From NCBI GenBank assembly GCA_032164245.1, contig JAVMKO010000007.1, positions 558,001-622,000 on the forward strand: DNA of 64,000 bases. Direction: 5' to 3'. The translations under genes were made by a program, and so were the position numbers. Shown here piece after piece: positions 23,156 through 35,238 of the stretch (positions within the stretch are counted from its first letter, which is position 1; each line of letters opens with the position of its first letter). This DNA is from Sternotherus odoratus (Eukaryota; Chordata; Testudines; Kinosternidae). Below the pieces are notes generated by a model that was given only the letters and a program-made list of their open reading frames with translations, searched no databases and was not told the DNA's origin.

Positions 23156-23427
23156 TTTTTATTTTTATTTTTTTAAAAGGGTGATTCAACAACAAAAAAT
23201 AGCACAGAAAAACGTGTCCTATATTAGACAGAGAATGATTCCCATCACCAGCAATCTCACCCTCAAGCAAAACCAATCGGCTCATTTCCCACATCTTTAT
23301 GGAAATCAGAAAAAAAGTTGTACAAAATTTTTCACAAATTTCCCCCCCATTAATTGACCAGATTTACTGAAAAGCTAAGTTAAGTGCAGGTGGCTTCCCA
23401 GTGCATGGTATATCTGCTGTAACATGC

Positions 23428-23517
23428 TGGCCAGATCCTCCGCTGGTGTAAATTAGCATAGTTCCATTGACCTCAGGGCAGTCACATCAATTTAGGACAG
23501 CTGAGGAACTTGCCCAT
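23428..23517. repeat. Imperfect palindrome, likely old MITE
   Basis: Left arm GGCCAGATCCTCCGCTGGTG and right arm ACAGCTGAGGAACTTGCCC are roughly complementary around TTCCATTGACCTCAGG. This matches a dispersed near-palindromic sequence that I recall from amniote genomes (CAGATCCTCAGCTGGTGTAA). Diverged; superfamily not assigned. Confidence 0.4.
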
Positions 23518-25620
23518 ATTTGTTTTTTATTTGCATGCGTATCTCTTCCGTCTCTGCTCCTTTCCCCAGCCAGTCTCTTTCTGGTTCTCAGGCTGCCCCT
23601 TTTCTTTAATTCTCATTGGATTTTTTGCTCCCTGATTGCTTTTTTCCTATCTTGCCCATGTCCTCCCACAATCTTTCCTAGTAGAATGCAACCAAAAGAC
23701 AATTTACATTCGAGTCAAAAGCAGTGGGCACATATGAAAATTACAAGTGAAAAAGTCTACAGAGTTCAAAAAAAGCCTGTTCCATATTTAATACAAGGAT
23801 TTATATTATGTGGTTTATCTTGGAAGTCAGAGAAAACTTACTATGTTCACATGTTTCATCTTAGCTGAGATGATAAAGAACAGGATTTTTCTTACATTTT
23901 ACCAAGAGTCTCATTAAAAAGTTTATTTTTCTGTTGTGGCTGTAAAATAATACCATGAGAATAAAGTTCATGACTGATCATTCATTCACCCACTGAAATA
24001 CCAAGCCCCCTTTTAAGTATCTCAAACTGAGCACTTAATAATGGAGGAAACTCAAAATCATTAGTCACTTTTGAAAATGAGGGTCCATGTTCTTGACATT
24101 GTCAGGGAAATAACCCAGATTCCACAGCAAGTCTGATCTTACATAAATCACTATAATCAAGCTTTTTGTTTTCCCCTGATTCAGGGTAAAACTTGCATTG
24201 TCTCCAGGAGGAGCTGACTTTTCTCCTTGGTTTAAGTCAGCGTTGTGATTTTAATTTAAAGCTGCATGGAACTGATGTCAAAATGTGTGCAGGGATCAGA
24301 GTAATAATATTCTGAGTATGATTGCAAGCAAGCTCAAAGAACACATATTTGGAATGATCATAAAACACATAAAAATAAGTGTTGTGTGACAATGGTGAAG
24401 AACCACAGAAATCACACTTCCTTCTAGCCGTGAACAAGGAAAAATAGTAATATCCCTGAAGCTATTTTGCCTCTGTCTTTGCTTCACAAGCAGAACTTCT
24501 TCCTACAATATTCCTCAGCCTCTCTCTCTCTCTCTTTCCTACTACAAACTTAAAGGACTAGTACTCATATCCTCAGATTCATATACTTAAAAAACAATAT
24601 TAAGTGAGCATGATAAAATAGGAAACACACCTTAAATACCCAATAAACTTTTTACCATTAAAAGTTTCAACTCTCTATTTCCCACAAATGAATCAGGCAC
24701 CTCCTGATTCTTATGAGAAAAGAAAAATACCTGGAGTGAAGCATGATAAATTACAAATCTCTCCATGTTAAGAAAGTCTCAGGATGACAAATGTAAAATG
24801 TGAACTCAACTGAATCCATCCTTGAATGCTGGTTTAATAATCATACTAACTAAAAGAACATCAGTGTTTTAAAATAAAATGTTTAGTTTTTAATATTGAA
24901 TATTCAACACTGTTACAAGTGGGAGACTTTTTTTCAGCCTGTTATAGTTGGCCCTTGTAGCCTGAGATCCAAAAACGTAATTCAGCAGAGAGGGGCAAAG
25001 GAAGCAATGTCCAAATGCAGATCATATTGGTCTGGGGGTTTAGGATTGAGGCAAAGTAAGGTGAAGGTTTGGATTCAGATTTGATAATATTGAAATCTTA
25101 TATGTTGTTCCTGTGAGATTTTAGCCTCAAATGGTAGGACTCTCATGAGCGCAGATAACTTCATGAGACTCAATCATCTTGAACTACATGTAAACCAGAA
25201 CTAAAGAATGAGACCAGACCTGATATGGATCCAACCATGAACTAAAACTGTAGGGGTAGGTTCAGATAGGGGTGGGTTCAGATCAGTGTTTCCAATTCAC
25301 ATATTTTTTGGAGGGAGCAAATTATGGTTCCTCCATCCCTTGGCTGGGACTGTATTTCAGTCCCCTCTTGTTCCCTTTCCTTCCCAGGGTTTCCAAGTTT
25401 CCCTCAGCCAGGGAGTTTCCCTCTTTCTTACTCGCAAGGTGCATGAGCTGGTGCAGCCAGGAGTAAAGGTCTCAGCCCTGCATTCTGCTGTACAGGAACT
25501 GAGTCCCCATGGATCAGGTCACAATGTCATTTGGCTCTGTTGCCCCTCTGTCTATATGGAGGAACTCCCTGGTCAAATGTTAATAGTGTGACTGGAGTGA
25601 ATCTAGATAAATTAAATTAA
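23518..25620. other. No gene recognised
   Basis: A+T-rich sequence with a short CT run at about 24519-24535. No coding, RNA or named repeat feature seen. Confidence 0.5.
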
Positions 25621-25624
25621 AAAG

Positions 25625-25860
25625 AACTTGAGAAATTAATGGAGGACAGGTCCATCAATGGCTATTAGCCAGGATGGGCAGGGATGGGGTCCCTAGCCTC
25701 TGTTTGCCAGAAGCTAGGAACTGGGCGACAGGGGATAGATCACTTGATGATTACTTCTGTTCATTCCCACCGGGGCACCTGGCATTGGCCACTGTTGGAA
25801 GACAGGATACTGGACTAGATGGACCTTTGGTCTGACCCAGTATGGCCGTTCTCATGTACC
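25625..25860 (+). mobile_element. CR1-group LINE 3'-end fragment
   Basis: Runs from GGACAGGTCCATCAATGGCT through CCTCTGTTTGCCAGAAGC to GGACTAGATGGACCTTTGGT and CCCAGTATGGCCGTTCTCAT. The same sequence, diverged, is at 58495-58755 in the same orientation. The GGACTAGATG-ACCT motif near the end is shared with other CR1 tails. No coding part remains. Confidence 0.65.
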
Positions 25861-28077
25861 ATGGCCTATGGAACTTTGAGAAAATTTAAAAACCTTGGGG
25901 AGGGACATTCCCCCTGTCCCATTTCCCTACTAGAAACATTAAGTGCAACATTCCAGGAGTGTGTTTTACCCACTACTCATTTATTTAATCATGTTCACTG
26001 TAATCAAGATGGTTTAATTGATGCCTCATGACTCTGTTAGACCTTGCTCATTTTTAAATTCTTATTGGGCTCAGTTTATTCTCATTCAAGTTTTAGGGAA
26101 TAGATAATTGAGTCTCTGTATGGGAACCCCATAATTTATTTGAAGGGCATTTGGCATGCATATATTTTTCATGTCATTGTTTTTTGTGTGTCTGTCTTAT
26201 TTCCAGCCTACACACACGCATGCACTTGAGGTAATAGCTTTTATAACATCTACCAAAGCTGTCTACAGTGTTGGAAGACCTGCCAGGAAGAAAATATCTT
26301 TCTATTATGTGACCTATTTCCTCCTCTGCAATAATCTCTCTTTAATTGCACGCTGCGTTTAGCCTCTACGCAGCCTCAATGAGTCACAAGAGTAAACCTT
26401 GGCTTGAGCTTGTGCCTCCAGGGTCCATCTCAATTATCATCTGGCACCCTCTAGTCTTGCCAACTTTACAGAAACTTTTGTCTCAAAGCATGTCAGGCCC
26501 ACCGTGAATCATTTTACTATTTTTTTCTGAGCTGTGTTGGTAACATCATCTACTTTTCCATGTAAAACCATTTTGCTCTCATACCATTGAGCATAACGCA
26601 AGCCTTATTATGACAGTAGGAACAGAGATGGCTATAGTTGAGGTTGCAGAGTGATTTCCCTTCTAACTCCTTTTCTTTAGTCCCTCAGGATTTTTTGAAA
26701 CTTTCACTTTTCAGGCTGAAATGTTCCAGGCATTGTCTTTGCCCACAGGACTATTTTAAAAGTTTGAATAAAATTGATTTAGAGTGGAAACTCCAGCTCC
26801 ATTTGTTCCCCAATATGCAAAACAAACATAGGATGTTGTCCTGAAGATATCTAGTGGTAAAGTAGAGAGGTAGAATGATCTCATTTGCATGGGAAAAACT
26901 TTAGAGAACTTGCTCAGGTGCTTTGCCTTTACCTTGCTGTTATAAATATAGTTACCAGTGAATAAAGGCGTCTTATTCAATCCCTACGAATACTGCAAAG
27001 CATTCTATTTATTGCATCATTTCATATGGCGTACATAAGATTTTCCATGTGAAGTAATGGATCCTATGCTGTTGTTTGTTTTCCCCTCAACATTATCCTT
27101 CCCTTGACAGTAACCAGCAAATGACAGCCCTAAACAAACCCATTGTTTTCTTACTTAAGGTGCTATAAGTACTTTATGAGAAGCTTGACAGACACTGCCT
27201 AAGTCTCCCTATGCCAAATGGGCTCACCTCCTAGGGAGACTCCTGGGAGTTACTGACCTGATGCAGCTCCCATTGACATCAACAGAAACTATCCCAATGA
27301 CTTTAATGGCAAGCAAAGCAAGGCCTAAATCAACATGCTGAGAGAATAAGGGCAGAGTGGTATTATATTGTATCACCTCAGCTATATTGTATGATTTTGC
27401 AGCTAATGAATTGGGGAGACAAGTGCATTCCTTCCCCCTCCCCCACTAAAATGACAGACCATACTACATGCTAAAGTAAAAAGTTCCTTTTGTACAGTTT
27501 ATCTCTTGTTCTGCTTGGAAGAAAATGGAAGAACTGGATTGAGCTTGATGAATTCTTATCAATATCGATTTTACGTCCTATTCATTAAACTAATCCTCAT
27601 TTAAACTGTCAGGCATTCCTCAAAGTCTGTTGAAGGCCATGACAAGGTGCTCACTGACTTCAATAAGCATTGGATCAGGTGCTCAAAGGGCAGGCTGTAG
27701 TGTGAAGCACTCCTGAGGAATTAGCTTGACCAGGTTTTGATCTGGGTTAGTGTGATTCTCATGATAACCAGAGCTAATAAAGGCTAGAGGAGGACAGACA
27801 GTAATGAGACAAGCTGGTCTCTGCATTATATATTTCCTGTGCAGTCCTATTGACTTCATCTAGTTGCACAAGGTGCAAGTAAAGGCATAATTTATCCCGA
27901 CAGCTTTGCACTCCAAGTCAGCTTTTGGAGGATGTTTCAGAGTTCGATGTCTAGAACAGGTCACCTCTTGTGTTTCCTAATATTTTGATGTTCCCCTTGT
28001 TCCATTTACCACTGGGGAATATAGTTCTGGGAAAAATATACAGGCATGGCTAGAAGAATCAGAAAACACAGAACATC
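25861..28077. other. No gene recognised
   Basis: A+T-rich DNA with short open frames only. Nothing assignable. Confidence 0.5.
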
Positions 28078-28118
28078 AAAAAAAAAAAAAAAGAAGAGAG
28101 CGAGCGAGCGAGAGAGAG
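28078..28118. repeat. Low-complexity A run and GAGC/GAGA repeat
   Basis: About 14 A followed by GAAGAGAGCGAGCGAGCGAG and GAGAGAGTGTGAG. Simple-sequence DNA. Confidence 0.85.
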
Positions 28119-29035
28119 TGTGAGACAAAGTAAGAAACATTAGAACTTTGAAAACAAATAAAGCAATCAAAAAATACGTTTATATTAGTTGTATAGATTA
28201 AGAAATGTACATTTGCTAGCTTGGCATTTTTCCAGTGCAGCTTGTCAAACCAGGTTACATTTGAAATGTGCCTAGAGCAAAGTATGTGAAAGATCGGCAT
28301 AAAGATGTGCTGAACTATGCACAGGCTTGTTTGATTTGGGGTGATTTTCACTTTTCATCAAAGGAACCACCTGATCCTCTTTCATGGGTAATGTCTCAGT
28401 TCATCACCATTCCTCTGTTTGCTTTGGTTACTGGGGCTCATTAGAGAAAACTTATTTATTTTTTTGTTTCCTCAATAAGAGCCATTTCTTATAAAGATAA
28501 AATGTTCCACTTTGTTCTCTTGACTTCTAATCCACAAATCCCTCCATGCATGTGCTGTGTTTATTTACACCCAAGGGAATCTGTACTGCATAACATGTCA
28601 CTCCAGGTGATTTTTTTCATTCCCCAAGTTTTATTTTTTTCTAGGAGAAAAAATATCCCTGAACTAGGAAAAAATAATTCCTTTCATGCATGGAAGGGGA
28701 AAGCTTATATGTACAACACACTGACTTCAGCACCTGTAGGTCACAAAGCATACTCTTTACTGCCTCACCTAAGGCGGATCAGCAGATTCAAAGAAAGGGT
28801 GGCTACATGACCTGCTAAATACATGGGCCAAAGCAGTCACAAATGGGTCCCTACATTTAAGTTAATGATTTACATGAGGCTCCTGAAAAAGAGAGAGCTG
28901 TGTTTCCAGATGCTGAGCATCTTCAGCTCCCCTTGACTTCTGTGCCAGTGGTGGTTAATCAGCACCTCTGAAAATCAGGCCAGTTTTATTGAGGGGCCTA
29001 AATAAGGATTAACTCCGCCATTGCTTGGTCCCAAG
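28119..29035. other. No gene recognised
   Basis: No feature that I can name between the simple repeat and the possible LINE tail. Confidence 0.5.
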
Positions 29036-29196
29036 CCCAAGATGTGAAAGGAGGAGGGTTTTGCGTTGGGCTAGCAACCCACCATGTAAAAAACGAATGC
29101 TACAGAAACGTCAACCAAATCTTCAGCGAATGGAGAAGAATGGTTGGCGCCTTATGCTCCACCAGGAGCGAAGAGGAGGAGAAGAAGAAGAAATAA
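29036..29196 (+). mobile_element. Possible RTE-type LINE 3' tail
   Basis: Contains GTTTTGCGTTGGGCTAGCAA, CGCCTTATGCTCCACCAGGA and a terminal GAGGAGGAGAAGAAGAAGAA simple repeat. Short GA-rich microsatellite ends and GCTCCACCAGGAGC-like words are typical of RTE LINE tails as I recall them. No coding part, so the call is tentative. Confidence 0.35.
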
Positions 29197-30760
29197 GGAT
29201 TTAGGAGCTTGATCCAAGTCCATCGAAGTCAACCGGGGTCCTTCCATTGACTTCATTTGGGGTTGGGTTAGCTCCAAGGTGCCTAACTTTGAACACCTAA
29301 TTTTAAAATTGTAACCATGAAGTAGATTGATCTCTGGGAAATTCTGGTCCCAGTCAACTGGATGTTGTGTATCTTTGTCGAGCAACAACTCTTGTACTTT
29401 ATTCCATTCCCTATAGTAGCATAACTCAGACCACACTGTGGGGGGTTATGCTGCTGTCCGATCCTTGGTCTTTAGCTTGCTCGCTGCTTACCCTACAAGG
29501 CTAGCAGAAGCTGGGAACTAGGATTTATTGCATCTCTGAGCAGCATCATGTGGTGTTTTTGATGCAAATGTTGTTGGTTTCGGGGGTGGTGTCTGGCGAG
29601 GGCAGGTTTTAGGTTTGCTCATCCCAACTACGAGCACAAAGAAAGATGTCTGTTATGAGAAACATATTTATAAGAAACAGAAAGAAAGCTACATGCTTAT
29701 TATCACCTGATTCTCCAAGTATTTACTTGCATGAGTGGGCAACTGAATTTGTGTATTGGCAGGATTGAGACTTGTAAAGCTACTCATGAAAAATGGGAAA
29801 AAACCTGCTAGCACAAAACTGACTCCTGGGAAAGAGACAAAACTGCTGACCCAAGCTGCTATTCCTTCAAAATGGCTGCTTGTTTCCTGCAACGTGATTG
29901 CAGGCCAAAGTTGTTCTCCTGGGAGTGATACCAGCTCATAGGAAAAGGCAGATTGGCAGATGCTGTAATGGCTCTCAGGAAAGTCTGTCATAGATTTTAA
30001 ATCCAGAAGGCCTACCGGACCATCTAGCAGCTAGATTCTAGCTGACCTCCTGTATATCATAAGCCAACAACACCAACCAACTACCTGCACCCCAAACCCT
30101 ACCACCAGATATTGCCAAAATATAATCCTCAGGCAGAGAACAGGAGGGACTGAGGTGCATCAATGCTTGTGGCATTGGGGAACTGATTAAGTGAGATATA
30201 CTCACAGTACTTCTTTTCCATTGTGCATTAGCATACACAGTAGGTAGTGACTTTAGTACCTAAAGTATCCATTGACATGCTAGATATTTCTGAGATATGT
30301 GGAATACCCACTGTCACTCTGCTATGTTATATACCCACTACCCACTCATAATAAATGACAGGGGTCTAATTCTGATCACAGCAACACGACATCAGTATAA
30401 CTCCATAGACTTTAATGATACTACCTTGATTGACAGAGAGAATCCCAGGTATTTCATAACTTCATGCAGGTAAAGATCTCAAATCAACAACATCCTGGAA
30501 ATTCAAAAATTCAGGCTATCACACAATCCAGGACTTTGACTGACATTTTGTTTCACAAGCTTAAAATACTGAAAACTAGTTGGTTGAAGTTCATTTCTTT
30601 GCTTTTAAAAGATTAATATAATGTTGGAAAAAATAATCCAGGTCTCTCAGACTAGCTCTGTGTAAATACATATTTAGCATGAATTAATATGTATTTAGGT
30701 TTAGCTGCATTAATATGTTTGTGTATCATCTAGTGTTGATTCTTTTCCTTCAGTGTTCCA
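29197..30760. other. No gene recognised
   Basis: A+T-rich DNA with scattered short open frames. No repeat family or RNA gene identified. Confidence 0.5.
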
Positions 30761-32265
30761 AAGTCTTGCATCATTCTTCTTCCCTTTCATCGCTCATTAT
30801 TTATTGATCTCTATGCTCCAGTCTTTCTTTCCTCATTCAAGCAAGCTTTACCTCATCTAACCTTAAAAAGATTTCTTGGCCTCTGCACCACTTCTCAACA
30901 ACTGTCACACAATCTCTCTTCTCCTGTTCTTCTCAAAATTTTGAAGCACATTGTTCATTCACAGCGTTCAAGATTCCTTTCCCTCTTTCTCCTTCACACT
31001 CTTTCTCTCTTTGTGAATAGCACTCCATCCAGCGGCTTCCTCCTCTTTCCTTCTATGTTGCTGTGATTTACCGTCCACCCAAGTCCTCTCCCTCAGCCTT
31101 CCTGTCTGATTGGACTCCTGGTTCTCTCTCTTACTGTCCTCACAATCTTCCACATTCATTCTTGGTGACTCCAGCTTCCATGCTGAAAATCCATCTGACC
31201 CTTAGCTGCACTTTCCTCACCTTCACCGTTCCATTTAACCTGCAACCCTCATTCAGCTCACCCACTCACCACCGTCCACCCACTCACTGGAGTAGGTCTT
31301 CACCAAGCATTGCTCTCTCTGTTGCCAAGTCCCCCTTCTCCAACCACCACTGCTTTCTTTCAGCATCACCCATCAGCCCTATCCTTCGTACGCTGTCACT
31401 CAACCTTGACTTCTTGTCCACTCTCAGTCTCTCCTTCCTGCCCTCTCTTCCTTTTCTTCCATTAACATGATTCTTGACTCTTCCTGTATTTCACCCTCCT
31501 TTGTCCTTGAATCTTTTGTCTTTCTCTCCTATTTTAAGGTTCACTCAACCAACCCTCACCCCTGCTTCCTGCATCATCTACTTCTGTCATGCTGAGGAGC
31601 ATCCCTGGCAGAAATCCTGTCACTAGGTTGATTTCCTCCTTTGTTCTAGCCTGATTCAGTTCTTCCATCTTCCTCTAATTTTCTAACTTAACCGAGTCTC
31701 ATGCCTGTAATTCCAATGGCCTTTTTGCTGCTTTTGGCTCATGCCTCAAATCCTCCCCTCTTCTTGATTCCAGTTCTCTCTCCACAGAAGATTTGACCAA
31801 TTTCTTCCAAGAGAAAATTGACAAGCTATGACATGAACTTCCCTCTCCTATCAGCTTGGCTTCCTTTTCCCCACAACTCTTGTCTCCTCTTCTCTGTCAC
31901 AAATACAAAAGTTTCCCATCTTCTCTCCTCCTTTAATCCTTCCACTTACCCCAGTAACCCCAACCCATCCCCCCATAACCCTTCCCACGCTCGCTCTCCC
32001 CTCTTTCCTCTCATAGTAAAAATATGATCTAGTCTAGCCCATCTTAAAAAACACCTTTGACCCCACTTGCCTCTCCAACTATCACACCTTCTTCCTTTTC
32101 ATCTCTAAGCTAATTGAATGTGCTCTTTACAGTTGCTGCTTGGAGTTCCTCTCTTCCGATTTCATCCTAGATCCACTTCAGTCTGGCTTCTGCTCCTTGC
32201 ACTCCACTATGACCGCTCTCATCACTTGTTCTGTGGTCCCAAAGGAGGTGAGAGGCAGACCAATT
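30761..32265 (+). mobile_element. L2-like LINE, decayed: endonuclease and start of reverse transcriptase
   Basis: Sense-strand remains of a non-LTR retrotransposon of the CR1/L2 group. At 31063-31210 the translation reads IYRPPKSSPSAFLSD, then (frame-shifted) FILGDSSFHAENPSDP, which corresponds to the apurinic endonuclease signature LGDFNxH. It is followed by FNLQPSFSSPTHH and SVAKSPFSNHHC, as in the endonuclease C-terminal part. Around 32085-32225 comes the beginning of the RT: FISKLIE, then LSSDFILDPLQSGF and LHSTMTALI. It stops there, so the RT core is lost. Many stops and frameshifts. Pyrimidine-rich codon use gives serine/proline/leucine-rich spurious frames. Confidence 0.7.
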
Positions 32266-32333
32266 AAAAGTTTCTGGAGGAAAATAAAAGGGGGATAACA
32301 ACAGGGATGATCTCATGGTAGGGATTCATTATA

Positions 32334-32623
32334 CCGTAAACCCTCGATTTAACGGACCTCGATTTAATGGACTTCGGATGCAACGGACAAAATTTCTGAG
32401 CAAGTCTGATGCATTCCTGATCCATTTCGGGCGGGCTGGCTGCCGGCTCCCGGCTGCCGCCCGGCTCCCGGCAGCGGGCGGGCTGCGGAGCTGTCGCCCC
32501 GACCCTGTGGAGGTCGGGCTGCTGCTTCGACAGCTCATTTTTTTATTATTATTAAATAACGGACTTTTTGATTTAACGGACACCCCCTCACCCGAATTAG
32601 TCCGTTAAATGGAGGTTTTACTG
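32334..32623. mobile_element. Non-autonomous pogo/Tigger-like MITE, 290 bp
   Basis: TA on both sides (32332-32333, 32624-32625). Left end CCGTAAACCCTCGATTTAAC (second base changed from CAGT) and right end GTTAAATGGAGGTTTTACTG are inverted copies. The interior is shorter and less GC-rich than in the relative at 4113-4854, with one block of CGGCTCCCGGCTGCCG-type sequence and no foldback. It stands immediately before the CR1 at 32626. Confidence 0.85.
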
Positions 32624-32625
32624 TA

Positions 32626-33560
32626 GGTGACCAAATCAGGAGGAGGCATTTCTACAGCACATATAAGAAATACCCAAAACATAAACCTGATCGTAATGGG
32701 GAACCTTAGCTGCCCAGATATGAGTTGGAAAAGTTACATGGCAAAACACAAAATCTCCAGTAACTTCTTAGAATATATTGGGAACAAATTTTGTTTCATA
32801 AATTGGAGGAAGTGTCCAGGGGAGCAGCCATCTTAGACTTAATTCTGAGTAACAGGGAGGAAGTGGTTTTAAATCTGAAGTTGAAAGGCAATTTGGATTG
32901 AAAGTGATCATGAATTCATGATTTCATAATTCTGAGGAAATAAAGATGTGAAAGCAGCAGTATAAGAACAATGGACTTCAAAACAGCAGACTTTAACAAA
33001 CTCAGAGAACTGGCAAGTAAGGTCCCATGGGAAAAGGAGTTGAGGTGAGCTGGTAGACAGCAAAACATCCTGATGAGAAGGAAAGACCGGAAGAATAATA
33101 AGAGGCCAATATTACTCCATCAGGAGCTCTTTAATGACCTGAAAATAATAAAGGAATCCTACAAAAAGTGTAAACAGAATGAATTCCTAAGGATAAATAG
33201 TAAACAATAGTGCTAGAATTTAGGGACAAAATAAAAAAGACTAAGGCATAAAATGAGTTACACCTAATAAGAGTCATAAAAGGCGATAAGAAGAGGGTCT
33301 ACAAATACATTGCATATGAAGGAAAGTGTAGGTCAAATAATTAGTGGGAAAGGAGAGCTAATAATGGATGGCATCAAGAAGGCTGAGGAGTTTAATGCCT
33401 TTATTATATCAATCTCCATTAAAAATATTAAGTGCAACCAGATGCTTAACAATTAAAATTAACAACAAGGGGGAAGGAACACAACAAACCAGAATAGGGA
33501 AAAATCAGATTAGGGAATATTTAGCTAAATTAGATGTATTCAAATCATGAGGGGCTGGAG
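32626..33560 (+). mobile_element. CR1 LINE, segment 1 (endonuclease region to before the RT)
   Basis: Translation near 32680-32820 gives LIVMGNLSCPDMSWKSY...FLEYIGNKF, the CR1 endonuclease part (normally VMGDFNYPDI). Downstream nucleotide words such as GGACTTCAAAACAGCAGACT, ACCTGAAAATAATAAAGGAA and CCTACAAAAAGTGTAAACAG follow the CR1 order. Stops throughout. The copy is interrupted by a SINE at 33561 and continues at 33755. Confidence 0.85.
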
Positions 33561-33754
33561 CGAGGGGTATAGCTCAGTCATTTGGGCATTGGCCTGCTAA
33601 ACTCAGTGTTCTGAGTTCAATCCTTGTGGGGACCATTTAGGGCTATGGGGTAAAAATCTGTTGTATGATTTAATTGGGGATTGGTCCTCCTTTGAGCAGG
33701 GGGTTGAACTAGATTATCTCCTGAGGTCCCTTCCAACCCTTATATTCTATGATA
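33561..33754 (+). mobile_element. tRNA-derived SINE (Cry/Pol III type) inserted in the CR1
   Basis: Box A TAGCTCAGTCA at 33570-33580 and box B-like GAGTTCAATCC at 33613-33623. The body has GGGGACCATTTAGGGCTATG and the tail ends GGTCCCTTCCAACCC...TTCTATGATA, the CR1-type 3' end. It separates the CR1 endonuclease region from its RT region, so it arrived after the CR1. Confidence 0.88.
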
Positions 33755-34365
33755 AAATTTACCCTAAGGTACTTAAGGAACTAGCTGAAGCAATCTCAAC
33801 CAATAGTGGTTATCTTTGAGAACTCATGGAGGATGGTTGAGGTCCCAGAGGACTGGAGAAGGGTAAACATAGTTTCTATCTTTAAAAAGGGGAGCAAAGA
33901 GGATCCAGGGAATTATATGGCAGTCATCCTAACTTCAATAACTGGAAAGATATTGGAACAAATTATTAAACAATCGATTTGCAAACACCAAGAAGATAAC
34001 TGGGTTATAAGGAATAGCCAACATGGATTTGATCAAAACAAATCAAGCCAAACCAAATCAAGCCAAGCCAAACTAATTTCCATCTTTGACATGTTACTGC
34101 TTAGAGGATGCAGGGGAAGCAGTAGATGCTCTAAAGCTGGATTTCAATAAGGCTTCTGAGGCAGTCTCACATGACATGCTCATAAGTAAATTAGGGAAAT
34201 GTAGTCTAGAAGAAATTACTAAGACCTGGGTGTGCAGCTGGTTGAAAAAACATATTCAAAGAGTACTCATCAATGATTTGCTATCAAACTGGGAGGAGGT
34301 AACTAATGGAGTCCTGCAGTGGTCTGGTACTATTCAACATTTTAATTAACAACTTGGATAATGGT
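33755..34365 (+). mobile_element. CR1 LINE, segment 2 (reverse transcriptase)
   Basis: Translations 33806-34349 give EVPEDWRRVNIVSIFKKGSK, EDPGNYMAVILTSITGKILE, then a frame change, LDFNKASEAVSHDMLISKLG and VTNGVLQWSG. These are the CR1 RT fingers, palm and QG-S motif. The FADD region is missing because a Penelope fragment interrupts after AACAACTTGGATAATGG. A CAAAT/CAAGC short repeat lies at about 34036-34075. Confidence 0.88.
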
Positions 34366-34512
34366 GAGAGAGACAAGATTTTGAGCTTACACAGACCTCT
34401 TCATGACTGAAAGCTTGTCTCTCTCACTAACAGAAGTTGGCCCAATAAAAGATATTATCTCACCCACCTTGTCTCTCTAATATTCTGGGACCAACATGGC
34501 TACAAGAACATT
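34366..34512 (+). mobile_element. Penelope-like element tail fragment inside the CR1
   Basis: Begins TGAGAGAGACAAG and contains its exact inverse CTTGTCTCTCTCA about 50 bases later, then CTAACAGAAGTTGGCCCAAT, AAAAGATATTATCTCACCCA and GGGACCAACATGGCTAC. The order (GAAAGCTT..., AATAAA-like, CTGGGACCAACATGGCTACA) parallels the Penelope tails at 51.2, 53.7 and 57.7 kb. It lies between matching CR1 segments, so it is an insertion. Assignment to Penelope rests on that parallel and on memory. Confidence 0.55.
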
Positions 34513-35238
34513 GCACACAGATTGAAGAACTGTCATGAAGTCAATAAGATGAAATTCAATAAATACAAGCACAAAAGACTACACTTCGGAAGGAAAAATC
34601 AGTGCACAACTACACAATGTGGGCAAACTCTCTAATTGATGGTACTGCTGAAAAGGATCTGGGGGTTATAGTGGACCACAAATTGAATACGAACTGCAGC
34701 TACAAAAAAGGCTAATATGATTCTGGGGTATATTAACACGATTGTTGTATGTAATTGTCCTGCTCTATGCAGCACTGGTGAGGCTTTAGATAAAGTATTG
34801 TGATCAGTTTGGAGCATCATATATTAGGAAAGATGTGGATAAATTGGAGACAGTCCCGAGGAAAGCAACAAAAGTGATATAGGTTTAGAAAACCTGACAT
34901 ATGAGTCATGTTTGGTGTTGAGAAAGGAAGACTGAGGGAGCACCTGGTAAGTCTGTTAAAGGCTGTTATAAAGAGGATAGTGATCAATTTTTCTGCATGT
35001 CCACTGAAGGCAAGAAAGAAATAATCAGCTTTATCTGCAAGAAAAGGCAATTAAGGTTAGATACTATAAAAATTGTCTAACTATCAGGATAGTTAAACTC
35101 TGGAATAGGCTCATGGTTGGTTTTTAAGAACAGGTTGGACAAAAAACCAGCAACACTTGTCTGGGTTTGTCCTTCCTCAACATGTGAGGCTGGTCTAGAT
35201 GATATTTCAAGGTCCCACCCACCCTCATATTTCTATGA
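34513..35238 (+). mobile_element. CR1 LINE, segment 3 (RT C-terminal part and 3' end)
   Basis: Resumes with ATGAAATTCAATAAATACAA and continues through GATCTGGGGGTTATAGTGGA, CTGCTCTATGCAGCACTGGT and CTCTGGAATAGGC. The 3' end is GGTCTAGATGATATTTCAAG...TTTCTATGAG, the usual CR1 terminus with a single TTCTATGA unit. Full of stops. Confidence 0.88.

Noticed and set aside
27180..27320. Repeat based on CCCATTGACATCAACAG-like words
   Set aside because: Such CATTGACTTCAATGG-like words are scattered in the window, but no bounded element could be defined here.
31063..31470. 135-codon host gene
   Set aside because: Its IYRPPKSSPS and SPTHH segments and the adjacent LGDSSFH fit a LINE endonuclease, with stops just outside.
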